Positions 41,790-49,973 of a stretch of DNA of 64,000 bases are shown piece after piece. The notes below the pieces were generated by a model. The model did no database searches and was not told the origin of the DNA. It was given only the letters and a program-made list of their open reading frames with translations. Numbering within the stretch: the first letter of the stretch is position 1; the number at the start of each line of letters is the position of its first letter. This DNA comes from Azospirillaceae bacterium. GTDB taxonomy: Bacteria > Pseudomonadota > Alphaproteobacteria > Azospirillales > Azospirillaceae. Location of the stretch: contig JAPWJW010000001.1 in the NCBI GenBank assembly GCA_028283825.1, forward strand, positions 620,001-684,000. Direction: 5' to 3'. The position numbers were made by a program, and so were the translations under genes.

Positions 41790-44114
41790 TCAGCCGCCGG
41801 TGGCGGCGCGCAGCTGGTCGGCGATGGCGGCCAGGCGGTCGCCCAGTTCCTTGGTGGCGGCGGTGCTGGCCTGTTCGTGGGTGCGGCCGGTTTCCACCAG
41901 GCTTTGCAGGCTGCCGGTCAGGTCCAGCAGGCCACGGGTGGTGTTGTCCACCGCGTCCAGGCGCTTGCGCAGGTTGTTGGCCAGGGACTTCAGTTCCGCG
42001 ATGTTGGGATCGACCCGCGGCTCCAGCACCGACACGATGCTGGCGGTCAGGGCGCGCAGCGACTCCGTCGCCTCGTCCTGGCGGGCCAGGGCCCGGTTCA
42101 GGGCATTGGTGGCGCCGGCGGAATCGGTGGCCAGGCTGGTGGCTTCGCGCTGCAGGTTCTGCACGGCGCCTGCCACCCGGTCGCCGGCGTCGCCCAGGCC
42201 GGCGTTCAGCATGTCGGACAGGCGGGCCGCCGTCTCGCCGATGGTGCCGGCGCGGTCGCCCAGGGCGTGGGCGGTGGCCTCCAGCCGGGTGATGGCCTCG
42301 TCGGCCGCGGCCTTCTGGTCGGGGTCGGCGCTGCGGCGTTCCAGTTCGGCGCGCATACCCTCCGATATCTTGCCCAGGCCGTCCAGGGTGCGGGTCATCT
42401 CGCCCGCGCGCAGCGCCACGCCGGCGGCGGCCCCGGCCAGGTCGCGCTGGACGGCGGCCAGGCTTTCCGCCACCGGTTCCAGCCGGGTGCTGTTGGCCTC
42501 CGCCGCCGTTTCGATCAGGCGGTTGGCGCGGCTCAGCCCCTCCAGCGCGCCCGATAGGTTGCGTGTCATCTCCTCCGACGTGCCGCGCAGCAGATCACCC
42601 GAATTCTCCACCCGGCCCGTCGCCCGTTCCAGCCGGTCGCCGGCATGGGCCAGGGCCGCCTGCAGGTTGCGGTCGCTGTTGCCCACAGCCTCTGTCGCCC
42701 GCGCCAGGCCGGCGGTCGCTTCCGTCGAACTGCTGGCCAGCATCTCGCCCGAGGCGCGCAGCAGCTTGACCGAGGCCAGCAGCTTGGCCTGCAAATCGCC
42801 CATGGCGCTGTTCATGCGCTCGTTGGCATCGTGTGCCTCGCCTGTGGCCCGGCGCAGGTCGCCTTCCGTTTCCGACAGGCCCCGCACCACCCGGCCCACA
42901 TCCTCGCCTGCCGTCAGGACGGTGCTGGCCACCAGGTCGGCGTTGCGGCGCAGGGCGTCGACCAGGGCGTCCAGCCCGCCGCCGCCGCCACGGTCGTCGA
43001 AGGCGTGCACCTGCGCGGCGGCGCGGGCCAGCAGGTCGGTCGCCTGGCTGATCTCGCGGTTGCTGTCGCCGGTGGCCTGGGCCACAGCGGCACACAGCTC
43101 CTGCACCCGCTGCACCGTCTGGGACAGTTCCCGCTGGGTTTCGCCCACCAGGCCGGTCAGGTCGCGGCGCGTGTCGCTGACCAGGGTGGACACCGCATTC
43201 CCGTTGCCGGCCAGGGTGTCGCCGGCACTGCGCAGGCGGGTGGTCAGTTGTTCGAACAGGTCGCCGGCGTCGCCGTCGAACTTCAGGCGGACCCGGCCCT
43301 GTTCGGTAACGATGGACACGTCGGGCAGGTCGGCCACCTGGCGGCGGAAGGCTTCGATGGCGCGGGCGATATCGCCCAGTTCGTCCGGACGATCCGTGCC
43401 GGCGACGGGCACGCGCCAGTCGCCGCGCGCCACGCCGTCCACGCTTTCGCGGATCTGGTTCAGGGGGACCAGCAGGCGCAGGCGGATCAGCCACAGCGTC
43501 GCGGCGGCGGTCGCCAGCATGGCGGCGACGGCGGCGATGCCCAGCCAGAAACCGGCGCGGGCGGGGCCTGCCAGGATGTCGGACGTGGCCTGCACCTCCT
43601 GCCGGCGCAGTTGGGCGATGCGGTCGGCCACGGCGGCGTGCAGGGTCATCAGCGACAGGCCGGTGGCGCCGGCCAGGGCCTGCGGCTTGTCGCCGGCGGC
43701 ACTGACGGCCGCGCGGTAGCGGTCGATCAGGCGATGCAGGTCGCGCGCCAGGTCCGACTCGGCGGTGGTCAGCCGGTTGCCTTCAAAGGCGCGCACCCCC
43801 CGGTCCGCCGTTTCCAGCGCCTGGCCGATGTCCGCCTTGGCCTGCGCGCTGCCGGTCTCGGCATAGACGGCCAGGGCGTTCAGCAGGCCGCCGTTGCCCA
43901 GGGCGGCCCGCGTCTCATCCAAGGCGCGGGACTTGGCGGCGGCGATGGCCGGTGTCTCATCCAGGGAACGGTCGACCCGGCTGAACAGGGCCAGGTTGTA
44001 GGTGGCGGCCGCCACCAGGGCGATGGCGGCGACGATGGTCAGGGCCGCGACCCACCCGCTGGCGCGGTACAGGCTGCCGGCGCCGGCACGCTTAGAACTG
44101 ACCGTTGATTTCAT
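41790..44114 (-). CDS. HAMP-domain membrane protein with a very long coiled-coil tail
   Basis: 774 residues from ATG 44114; a much longer open frame upstream is antisense to a glycosyltransferase gene and not real. Membrane helices lie at about 22-44 and 189-210, enclosing a helical periplasmic domain of about 145 residues. HAMP follows at 211-263. The rest (about 290-770) is almost all heptad-like helix, rich in Ala, Thr, Ser, Glu and Arg. It looks like a chemoreceptor, but I cannot find the conserved signalling-tip sequence of methyl-accepting proteins, and no kinase or cyclase domain is present. A Gly-run (DDRGGGGG) breaks the coil near residue 370. It may act as a scaffold or as an unusual signal transducer. 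Confidence 0.75.
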   Translation of the reverse strand: MKSTVSSKRAGAGSLYRASGWVAALTIVAAIALVAAATYNLALFSRVDRSLDETPAIAAAKSRALDETRAALGNGGLLNALAVYAETGSAQAKADIGQALETADRGVRAFEGNRLTTAESDLARDLHRLIDRYRAAVSAAGDKPQALAGATGLSLMTLHAAVADRIAQLRRQEVQATSDILAGPARAGFWLGIAAVAAMLATAAATLWLIRLRLLVPLNQIRESVDGVARGDWRVPVAGTDRPDELGDIARAIEAFRRQVADLPDVSIVTEQGRVRLKFDGDAGDLFEQLTTRLRSAGDTLAGNGNAVSTLVSDTRRDLTGLVGETQRELSQTVQRVQELCAAVAQATGDSNREISQATDLLARAAAQVHAFDDRGGGGGLDALVDALRRNADLVASTVLTAGEDVGRVVRGLSETEGDLRRATGEAHDANERMNSAMGDLQAKLLASVKLLRASGEMLASSSTEATAGLARATEAVGNSDRNLQAALAHAGDRLERATGRVENSGDLLRGTSEEMTRNLSGALEGLSRANRLIETAAEANSTRLEPVAESLAAVQRDLAGAAAGVALRAGEMTRTLDGLGKISEGMRAELERRSADPDQKAAADEAITRLEATAHALGDRAGTIGETAARLSDMLNAGLGDAGDRVAGAVQNLQREATSLATDSAGATNALNRALARQDEATESLRALTASIVSVLEPRVDPNIAELKSLANNLRKRLDAVDNTTRGLLDLTGSLQSLVETGRTHEQASTAATKELGDRLAAIADQLRAATGG

Positions 44115-44489
44115 GCCCCACCCGCTTTGAGAACCACGTGACCCCGCGCAATCGCGCGTCCCCCGAAGCGCGTTCCCCGGGATACCGCTTCCAAGCGGCC
44201 ATGGTGTGGGAAGTGCTGGGGATTTCGTCAATGAATTTGTACCCGTCGGAAATTTTGACTCTCCAGCACGGGCCAGCCCTTCGTGGACTGCCACAGTGCC
44301 GCCACGGGCCGGCGTTAATACCCGCCGGCGCCGCGACTTGCCCGGCCCACGCCAAACGCTTGCCCCCGTGCGGGGCAGGGCGTAGGAAAGTTGAATCGGG
44401 CGAGGTTGGCGCGTCTGGTTCCCTTCCCTTGAGTGGGACCGCTGGTAGGCGCCTGCATTGGTTGGGCGGATTTCGTATCGAGGGCCTGA
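44115..44489. other. 375-bp divergent intergenic region
   Basis: No gene is visible. It must carry the promoters of the HAMP protein (leftward) and the GT4 gene (rightward). There is a lower-G+C patch at about 44215-44265, and a small hairpin TGCCCC/GGGGCA at 44361-44377. I cannot name promoter elements with confidence. Confidence 0.5.
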
Positions 44490-45677
44490 ATGCGTATCGT
44501 CCAGATTATCTTGTCCAAGGGATTCCGTGGGGCCGAGCGCCATGTCGCGGAACTGGCGGTGGCGCAGGCGCGCCACCACGAGGTGCTGCTGATCCTGCGG
44601 GCCGATTGCGCCGACGCCGGCGGTCGTTCCATCCGCGACCAGTTGCCACCGGCGGGTGAATTGCCGGGCTTGCGGGTCGTTACGGTGGGGCCCGGCCTGA
44701 TGGCGCCAGGGATCTGGAGCCATATCCGCCGCTTCCGTCCCGACATCATCCATGGCCATGGCGGCCGGGCCGGCCGCACCGTGGGCCGGCTGCGGCCCTT
44801 CCTGCCGGGCCGGCCGCCCCTGCTGGCCACCATGCACCTGGATTATCGCCGCCGCTGGTACCAGAACCACGACGCGGTGGTCGCCACCACCGACTGGCAG
44901 GCGCAGGAGGCCAAGCTGGGGGGGTTCGAGGGGCGCATCGTCCGCGTGAACCTGTGGTTCCAGCCCCATCCGGCGCCCGATGCCGGCCGCATCGCGGCGC
45001 TGCGTGCCGAAATGGGGGCAGAGGCGCTGGGGGCCACGGTGCTGCTGGGGGTGGGCCAGTTGATCCGGGAAAAGGGTTTCGATCTGCTGATCAATGCCGT
45101 GCGCGGGCTGGACCGGCTGGACCTCAAGCTTGCCATCGTTGGCGACGGTCCGGAGATGGCGGCGCTGCGCGTGCAGGCGCAAGATAGCCCGGCCATCCGT
45201 TTCCTGGGCTTTCGCGGGGACGTGAAGGACTTTTACCACGCCGCCGACCTGTTCTGCTCCCCCTCCCGGTTCGAACCGTTCGGCTTGGTGTTCCTGGAGG
45301 CGTTGCACGCCGGCGTGCCGGTGGTGGCTTCCGCCTCCGAGGGCGCCCGCATGATCCTGGAAGGGGTTGGCGACCGGGGCGTGCCGGCCGGGCTCATCCC
45401 GTCCCAGCCCGCCGGAGGATTGGCCCTGGCGCCCCTGGCGGCCGTGGGTGACGCCGACGCGCTGGCGGAATCGCTGGTCCTGGCCCTGGACACCCTGGCG
45501 CAGGCGCGCGCCGCGGGCGCGCCCTTGCGCCCCAGCCCGTCGTTGGCGGCCTATAGCCAGGCCGGCAGCCTGGAGGCCTTGGAACGGCTGTACGCCGACC
45601 TGCTGGATTCCGCGGCCAGCAACGCCGCCGCAGTGGTGGCCGGATCTAAGGCTGGGGCGCCGGCGCCAGGCCATTGA
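44490..45677 (+). CDS. family 4 (GT-B) glycosyltransferase
   Basis: 395 residues. The N-terminal half opens MRIVQIILSKGFRGAERHVAELA, the acceptor-side Rossmann fold with its Gly-rich loop. The C-terminal half has LLGVGQLIREKGFDLLINAV, AIVGDGPE and SRFEPFGLVFLEALHAGVPVVA. This includes the E-x7-E nucleotide-sugar motif near residue 262. It transfers a sugar from a nucleotide donor, most likely in lipopolysaccharide or capsule synthesis, given the GT9 and O-antigen ligase genes close by. Its 3' end overlaps the ygfZ gene tail-to-tail by 32 bp. Confidence 0.88.
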   Translation: MRIVQIILSKGFRGAERHVAELAVAQARHHEVLLILRADCADAGGRSIRDQLPPAGELPGLRVVTVGPGLMAPGIWSHIRRFRPDIIHGHGGRAGRTVGRLRPFLPGRPPLLATMHLDYRRRWYQNHDAVVATTDWQAQEAKLGGFEGRIVRVNLWFQPHPAPDAGRIAALRAEMGAEALGATVLLGVGQLIREKGFDLLINAVRGLDRLDLKLAIVGDGPEMAALRVQAQDSPAIRFLGFRGDVKDFYHAADLFCSPSRFEPFGLVFLEALHAGVPVVASASEGARMILEGVGDRGVPAGLIPSQPAGGLALAPLAAVGDADALAESLVLALDTLAQARAAGAPLRPSPSLAAYSQAGSLEALERLYADLLDSAASNAAAVVAGSKAGAPAPGH

Positions 45678-46596
45678 CCGTCAGCGGCACATCGCCGCTG
45701 GTCAGGGCCGCATCGGGCTTTTCCACATCCTCAACCCGCAGCAGGGCCAGGCCGTGCCAGCCGTCGGGGCCGGCGGCACTGCTGCGCATCTCACCCACCT
45801 CGCGCTCCTGCCAGACGACGGGTGTTCCGGGCGGCGGCAGGGGCCGGCCGTCGGTGGCCGTCACGCGCATCAGGCGCTTGCGGATCAGGGCGCGGTAGTG
45901 GGTGCGGGCGGTCAGTTCCTGCCCCATGTAGCAGCCCTTGTCGAAGGCCACGGCCGATAGCGTGTCCATGCCGTTTTCCAGCGGGATGGACTTCTCCGGC
46001 ACCAGGTCGCGGCTGCCGTCGGGCACGCCCAGCGCCAGCCGGCGCCGGGCATACGCCGCGTCGGCCTCCGGCAATGTCTCGGCCACCGTCCGGGGCAGCA
46101 GCAGGCGCAGACCCAGGCCTGCGTGGCGGGGGTCGGCATAGGCCAGGCCGGCGCCGTCCGCCAGGGCCAGAACCTGGGCGTTGCCGGCTTCGCTGCCATC
46201 GAGGACGGCGTCCAGTGCCACGGCCACGGCCCATTGGCCGCTGACGTCGGCCAGCGCCACCTTGGACCGCAGCCTGTACATGGACAGGCGCCGCAGCAAG
46301 TCGGGGGTCCGCCCACCTTCCGTTTCGATCAGCAGCGTCTCCTCGCCCGTGGCGGGGTCGGTCAGGCTGGCCACGAACAACTCGTGCAGGAACTTGCCCT
46401 GTGGCGTCAGGAACAGGGCGTAAATCGCCTGGGTGGCGCTGATCCGGCGGACGTCGTTGGTGACCAGGCCCTGAAGGAAGGTCCGGGCATCGGGGCCGGT
46501 CAGGGCCAGGACGCCCCTATCGGTCAGCCGGCCGGCACTGGTCGTCGGCAGGGTGGGCGAGGAAAAGGGCCAGGAAAAGGGAACGCCGTTGGTCAT
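45646..46596 (-). CDS. ygfZ: folate-binding Fe-S cluster assembly protein YgfZ
   Basis: 316 residues from ATG 46596. The signature FDKGCYMGQELTARTHYRALIRKRL near residue 217 contains the K-G-C-Y-x-G-Q-E motif of the GcvT-related YgfZ family. This protein uses tetrahydrofolate to help assemble or repair certain Fe-S clusters, such as that of MiaB. An upstream in-frame start would add a Pro-rich stretch without similarity. It sits inside a glycan block but is likely unrelated in function. The last 32 bp overlap the convergent GT4 gene. Confidence 0.92.
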   Translation of the reverse strand: MTNGVPFSWPFSSPTLPTTSAGRLTDRGVLALTGPDARTFLQGLVTNDVRRISATQAIYALFLTPQGKFLHELFVASLTDPATGEETLLIETEGGRTPDLLRRLSMYRLRSKVALADVSGQWAVAVALDAVLDGSEAGNAQVLALADGAGLAYADPRHAGLGLRLLLPRTVAETLPEADAAYARRRLALGVPDGSRDLVPEKSIPLENGMDTLSAVAFDKGCYMGQELTARTHYRALIRKRLMRVTATDGRPLPPPGTPVVWQEREVGEMRSSAAGPDGWHGLALLRVEDVEKPDAALTSGDVPLTVNGLAPAPQP

Positions 46597-46716
46597 GATG
46601 CCGGACCTGAACAGTTTTCCGTCGGACGGGACGGGCCCAACAGGTAAGGGGTTGCGACCGTCGCCGCAAGGGACCGGCAGCACCGGTGCCCGCAATGGTC
46701 CGCCGCCTTCACCGCA

Positions 46717-46746
46717 TTGGCAAGCGCCGGATGCCCCCTGTATAAG
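46717..46746 (+). promoter_or_regulatory. probable sigma-70-type promoter of the GT9 gene
   Basis: TTGGCA (46717-46722), 18-base spacer, TATAAG (46741-46746), 32 bases before ATG 46779. The -10 is embedded in a palindrome, CCCCCTGTATAAGGGGG, which may itself be a regulatory site. Confidence 0.6.
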
Positions 46747-46778
46747 GGGGCGGCGCCGATGGTTGCGCGGGCCGGGGT

Positions 46779-47774
46779 ATGCGTTGGTTGGGGGCCACTC
46801 TTTTGCGGGTTTTGTTCATCACCTCCACCCGGCTGGGCGATGCCGTGCTGACCACCGGCCTGCTGGGCCATCTGGTGGATACCTTGCCCCAGGCGCGCTT
46901 CACCATCGCCTGCGGCCCCATCGCCGCCCCCCTGTTCCGTGCCGTTCCCCGCTTGGATGAAATCATCGCCATGCCCAAGCGGCGCATGGCGGGCCATTGG
47001 CTGGATCTGTGGCGTCAGGTGGCCGGGCGGCGCTGGGACATGGTGGTGGATTTGCGGGACAGCGTCGTCTCATGGCTGGTCCTGGCCCGACGCCGCGCCA
47101 TTTTCCGGGGTGGCGACGACCGGCAGCCCAAGGTGGTGTCGTTGGGCCGGGTGCTGGACCTGGAGCCGCCGCCCGATCCCCGGCTGTTCCTGGATGACGC
47201 CTTGCGCGCCCAGGCCGCCGCCCTCGTGCCGGCCGGCCCGCCTGTGCTGGCCCTGGGGCCGGCCGCCAATTGGACGGGCAAGGAATGGCCGGCCGACCGT
47301 TTCGCCGCCTTGGCGCGGGATCTGGTGGCGGGCCGCCTGGGCGGTGACGCCCGCGTGATGGTCCTGGCGTCAGCGGCGGAGCGCGCGCGTTGCGCGCCCG
47401 TGCTGGAAACCCTGACGGTTGCCCTGGGGCCGGCCCGCGTCATCGATCTGGTCGGGCGGACCGATCCGCTGCTGGCCGGTGCATGCCTGGAACGGGCGCG
47501 CCTGTTCGTGGGCAACGACAGCGGCCTCATGCATGTGTCCGCCGCCGCCGGCACGCCGACCTTGGGCCTGTTCGGGCCCACGCCCATCCATCTCTATGCC
47601 CCGTGGGGACGGAACGCCGCCGCGGTCATGTCCCAGGGGGACGCAGGCGCGTCGCCGGAGGCGCGCATGGCGGCGCTGTCCCTGGAACAGGTGAAGGGGG
47701 CGGCCCTGGATCTGCTGGCGCGGACGGACACCACGGGCCGGGCGGCGCCTGTGCCAAAGTTGCGGTCTCACTAA
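46779..47774 (+). CDS. family 9 glycosyltransferase (heptosyltransferase-like)
   Basis: 331 residues of the GT-B fold. VLFITSTRLGDAVLTTGLLGHL at residues 11-32 is the GT9 opening, and ERARLFVGNDSGLMHVSAAAGTPTLGLFGPT is the family donor-site block. Members add ADP-heptose or a related sugar to lipopolysaccharide core. ATG 46779 has a good promoter 32 bases upstream. The O-antigen ligase gene follows 91 bp downstream on the same strand, so the two are probably expressed together. Confidence 0.9.
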   Translation: MRWLGATLLRVLFITSTRLGDAVLTTGLLGHLVDTLPQARFTIACGPIAAPLFRAVPRLDEIIAMPKRRMAGHWLDLWRQVAGRRWDMVVDLRDSVVSWLVLARRRAIFRGGDDRQPKVVSLGRVLDLEPPPDPRLFLDDALRAQAAALVPAGPPVLALGPAANWTGKEWPADRFAALARDLVAGRLGGDARVMVLASAAERARCAPVLETLTVALGPARVIDLVGRTDPLLAGACLERARLFVGNDSGLMHVSAAAGTPTLGLFGPTPIHLYAPWGRNAAAVMSQGDAGASPEARMAALSLEQVKGAALDLLARTDTTGRAAPVPKLRSH

Positions 47775-47865
47775 AAAGCGCTAGGTATGCCGCCGTTCCC
47801 GGGTAAAAGGTGGTTTGGGGACCGGGCCCCGCCGGATAGACGGGCGAAACGCCGACTGGAGAGAG

Positions 47866-49365
47866 ATGTCGTCCATACAGACCAAGAACCGTCTGCGGAC
47901 CAGTGCGCCGGTCATATCCTCGACCAATCAGGGCGGCATTCCCTCACCGCGCCGGACGGTGACGGCGGCGCGTGAGGTTTTCACCTGGCCGTGGATGGGG
48001 GTGACGCTGTTCCTGCTGGCGGTGCTGGGTTTCATTTGCGCCCTGGTTCCTTTGGGAACGGCGCCGGTCTTGATCAGCCTGTCCATCCTGGGGGGCGCGC
48101 TTTACCTGCTGCGCACCCACCGGCTTCCCACCTTCCTGGCGGCGCTGAAGGAGCGCGCACGGGGGCCGTTGCTGCCCATGGCGCTGTTCCTGATCCTGGG
48201 CGCGGTCTCCATCCTGTGGACCCCGGTACGCAAGGATGGCGCCGCGCAGACCCTGACCTTCCTTTACACCGTGGTTCCCTTCATCTTCTGCCTGGGCACC
48301 TTGCGTGAGGTGGATGACGACCGGCGGCGTCTGCTGATGCGCTGGCTGGTGGGCGGCATGGTGGTGGGACTGATCCTCTTCGCCATCGAGGTCATCGGCG
48401 ACCAGCCCATCTACCGCCTGGAAAAGGCGGTCGAGGGCACCAACGTCGATCATGACCGCGCGCTCAACCGCCCGGCGGTGCTGTTCACCACGCTGGCCTG
48501 GCCGGTGGGGCTGGCGCTGGCTCGGCTGGCCTGGCCGCTGGGGCGCGCCGCCTTCTCCCGGATCACGGCAGGTGCCGCGAAGGCCGCCGGCGGGCTGGCG
48601 CGGGGTGCCACGGCCGCCAACCGGCTACCGGCGTCCGTGCCCTGGGCCTGGGTTCTGCCCGCGGGCTTTTTCCTGGTGTCGCTGGGTGGCACCAGCGCCT
48701 CGGCCAAGGTGGGCCTGGGCGTGGGCTTGGCGTGCTTTGCCCTGGCCCGTTTGTCGGCGCGGCTGACCCGCGTGGTGCTGATGGTGGCGCTGCTGGCGGG
48801 CCCCACCTTGTCCATCCCCATTTCCCTGGGGCTTTACCATGCCGGCCTGACGGAAGAGACGCGCATGCCGTTCAGCTTCCGCCACCGGATTGAAATTTGG
48901 GACGTGGCCGCCCGCCGCATCCTGGAAAAGCCGCTGCTGGGCTGGGGGCTGGACAGCTCACGCCACATCCCGGATGAGGGCGAGGTGTCCAAATTCCACC
49001 CCGAATCCTCCATAATCCCCCTGCATCCCCATAATCTCTTCCTGCAAATCCTGCTGGAGCTTGGGGTGGCGGGTGGCCTGCTTTATGCTTGGTTCGGCGT
49101 GGGCGTCGTGCGCGCCATCCGCCGGTTGCCCGACTATGCCCAGCCATCGGCCTTGGCCATGGCGGCGGCGACCATCGGTGTGGGCTGCTTCTCTTACGGC
49201 GCGTGGCAGACATGGTGGCTGTGCGGCATCATGCTGTCGGTCGGCATTCTGGAACTATGCCTGCCGGTGGGGTGGTGGGCGCGGGCCGCCGGTGCCGCGA
49301 AGGCGGTGCCCGCTGGCGTGTCCGCAGGTGCGCCGGGGCGGCGGCGAACCGTCCGCCGCCGCTGA
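47866..49365 (+). CDS. O-antigen ligase family membrane protein (WaaL/Wzy_C type)
   Basis: 499 residues from ATG 47866, directly after GGAGAG. About ten to twelve hydrophobic helices are visible. The large periplasmic loop contains the ligase block FSFRHRIEIWDVAARRILEKPLLGWGLDSSRHIP and the later PLHPHNLFLQILLELGVAGGLLYAW, whose His and Arg residues are essential in WaaL. It should join O-antigen or another polymer to the lipid A core on the periplasmic side. A Wzy polymerase has the same domain, so ligase versus polymerase is not settled. The location after GT9 favours ligase. Confidence 0.88.
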   Translation: MSSIQTKNRLRTSAPVISSTNQGGIPSPRRTVTAAREVFTWPWMGVTLFLLAVLGFICALVPLGTAPVLISLSILGGALYLLRTHRLPTFLAALKERARGPLLPMALFLILGAVSILWTPVRKDGAAQTLTFLYTVVPFIFCLGTLREVDDDRRRLLMRWLVGGMVVGLILFAIEVIGDQPIYRLEKAVEGTNVDHDRALNRPAVLFTTLAWPVGLALARLAWPLGRAAFSRITAGAAKAAGGLARGATAANRLPASVPWAWVLPAGFFLVSLGGTSASAKVGLGVGLACFALARLSARLTRVVLMVALLAGPTLSIPISLGLYHAGLTEETRMPFSFRHRIEIWDVAARRILEKPLLGWGLDSSRHIPDEGEVSKFHPESSIIPLHPHNLFLQILLELGVAGGLLYAWFGVGVVRAIRRLPDYAQPSALAMAAATIGVGCFSYGAWQTWWLCGIMLSVGILELCLPVGWWARAAGAAKAVPAGVSAGAPGRRRTVRRR

Positions 49366-49446
49366 TGGCTTGCCCCGGCGGGGCTGGCGGGGGTAAATGG
49401 CAACCCCATATCCCTTGTTCCGACTAATCCTCCAAGGACCCGTGCC

Positions 49447-49791
49447 ATGCCGCCCGTGAAAAAGAACCCGCTGAACCTGAACGCCCTGCAACTGAAGACC
49501 CTGACCCTGCTGCAGGTGTTGGCGGGTATCGAAGGCGTGGGCCAGCCGGTGGTCGAGGGTGGCATCATGGTCGACCGTTTCCCCCACCCCCACGGCAATC
49601 ACTTCCACCTGGGGCCGTACACGGTGATGTCGGCCGACGCGACCGGCCTGTCGAACCCGGCTGCCTGGGCGGCGCTGGAACGCAAGGGCCTGATCAAGTC
49701 GCAGTTCCCCAACGCCGCCATCGTGACCGAGGCCGGCCTGTCCTATGACACCGGCATCCGCCAGGATATCCTGCACGGTTCCGATCACTGA
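49447..49791 (+). CDS. conserved hypothetical protein
   Basis: 114 residues, from ATG 49447 with CCAAGGACCC before it. It reads as a soluble, possibly winged-helix-like small domain: LNALQLKTLTLLQVLAG, then a His-rich loop FPHPHGNHFHLGPYTV and TGLSNPAAWAALERKGLIKSQFP. I have the impression of a family common in alphaproteobacteria, but I cannot name it or its function. The clustered histidines could bind a metal. Repeat copy F starts ten bases after its stop codon. Confidence 0.75.
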   Translation: MPPVKKNPLNLNALQLKTLTLLQVLAGIEGVGQPVVEGGIMVDRFPHPHGNHFHLGPYTVMSADATGLSNPAAWAALERKGLIKSQFPNAAIVTEAGLSYDTGIRQDILHGSDH

Positions 49792-49800
49792 TCAGGTTGT

Positions 49801-49929
49801 CCCTCAAACGCCGGGTGCACGCATCCGCGGGCTAGGCTGTCCTCGCTTTCCAGTCCGCTACGCTCCCCGGAAAGCTCCGGCGGACGCCGTCGCGTCCTAC
49901 AGCGGCATGAGAAGAGGCTCATGCCGCTG
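49801..49929 (+). repeat. hairpin-string repeat, copy F
   Basis: Head CCCTCAAACGCCGGGT. H1: GCACGC-ATCC-GCGGGC with one mismatch (49817-49832). H2: CTTTCC (49846-49851) with GGAAAG (49869-49874) around AGTCCGCTACGCTCCCC. H3: GGACGC-CGTC-GCGTCC (49882-49897). H4: CAGCGGCATGAG / CTCATGCCGCTG (49900-49911, 49918-49929). It lies between two convergent genes and could terminate either. Confidence 0.86.
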
Positions 49930-49973
49930 CTGTGAGCCCGATCACCTCGGTGGGGTAAGGCCGGCCGTCTCGC

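Noticed and set aside
44115-45674. A 520-codon N-terminal extension of the HAMP protein
   Set aside because: It runs antisense to the GT4 gene and has no similarity; the membrane helix and start fit ATG 44114.
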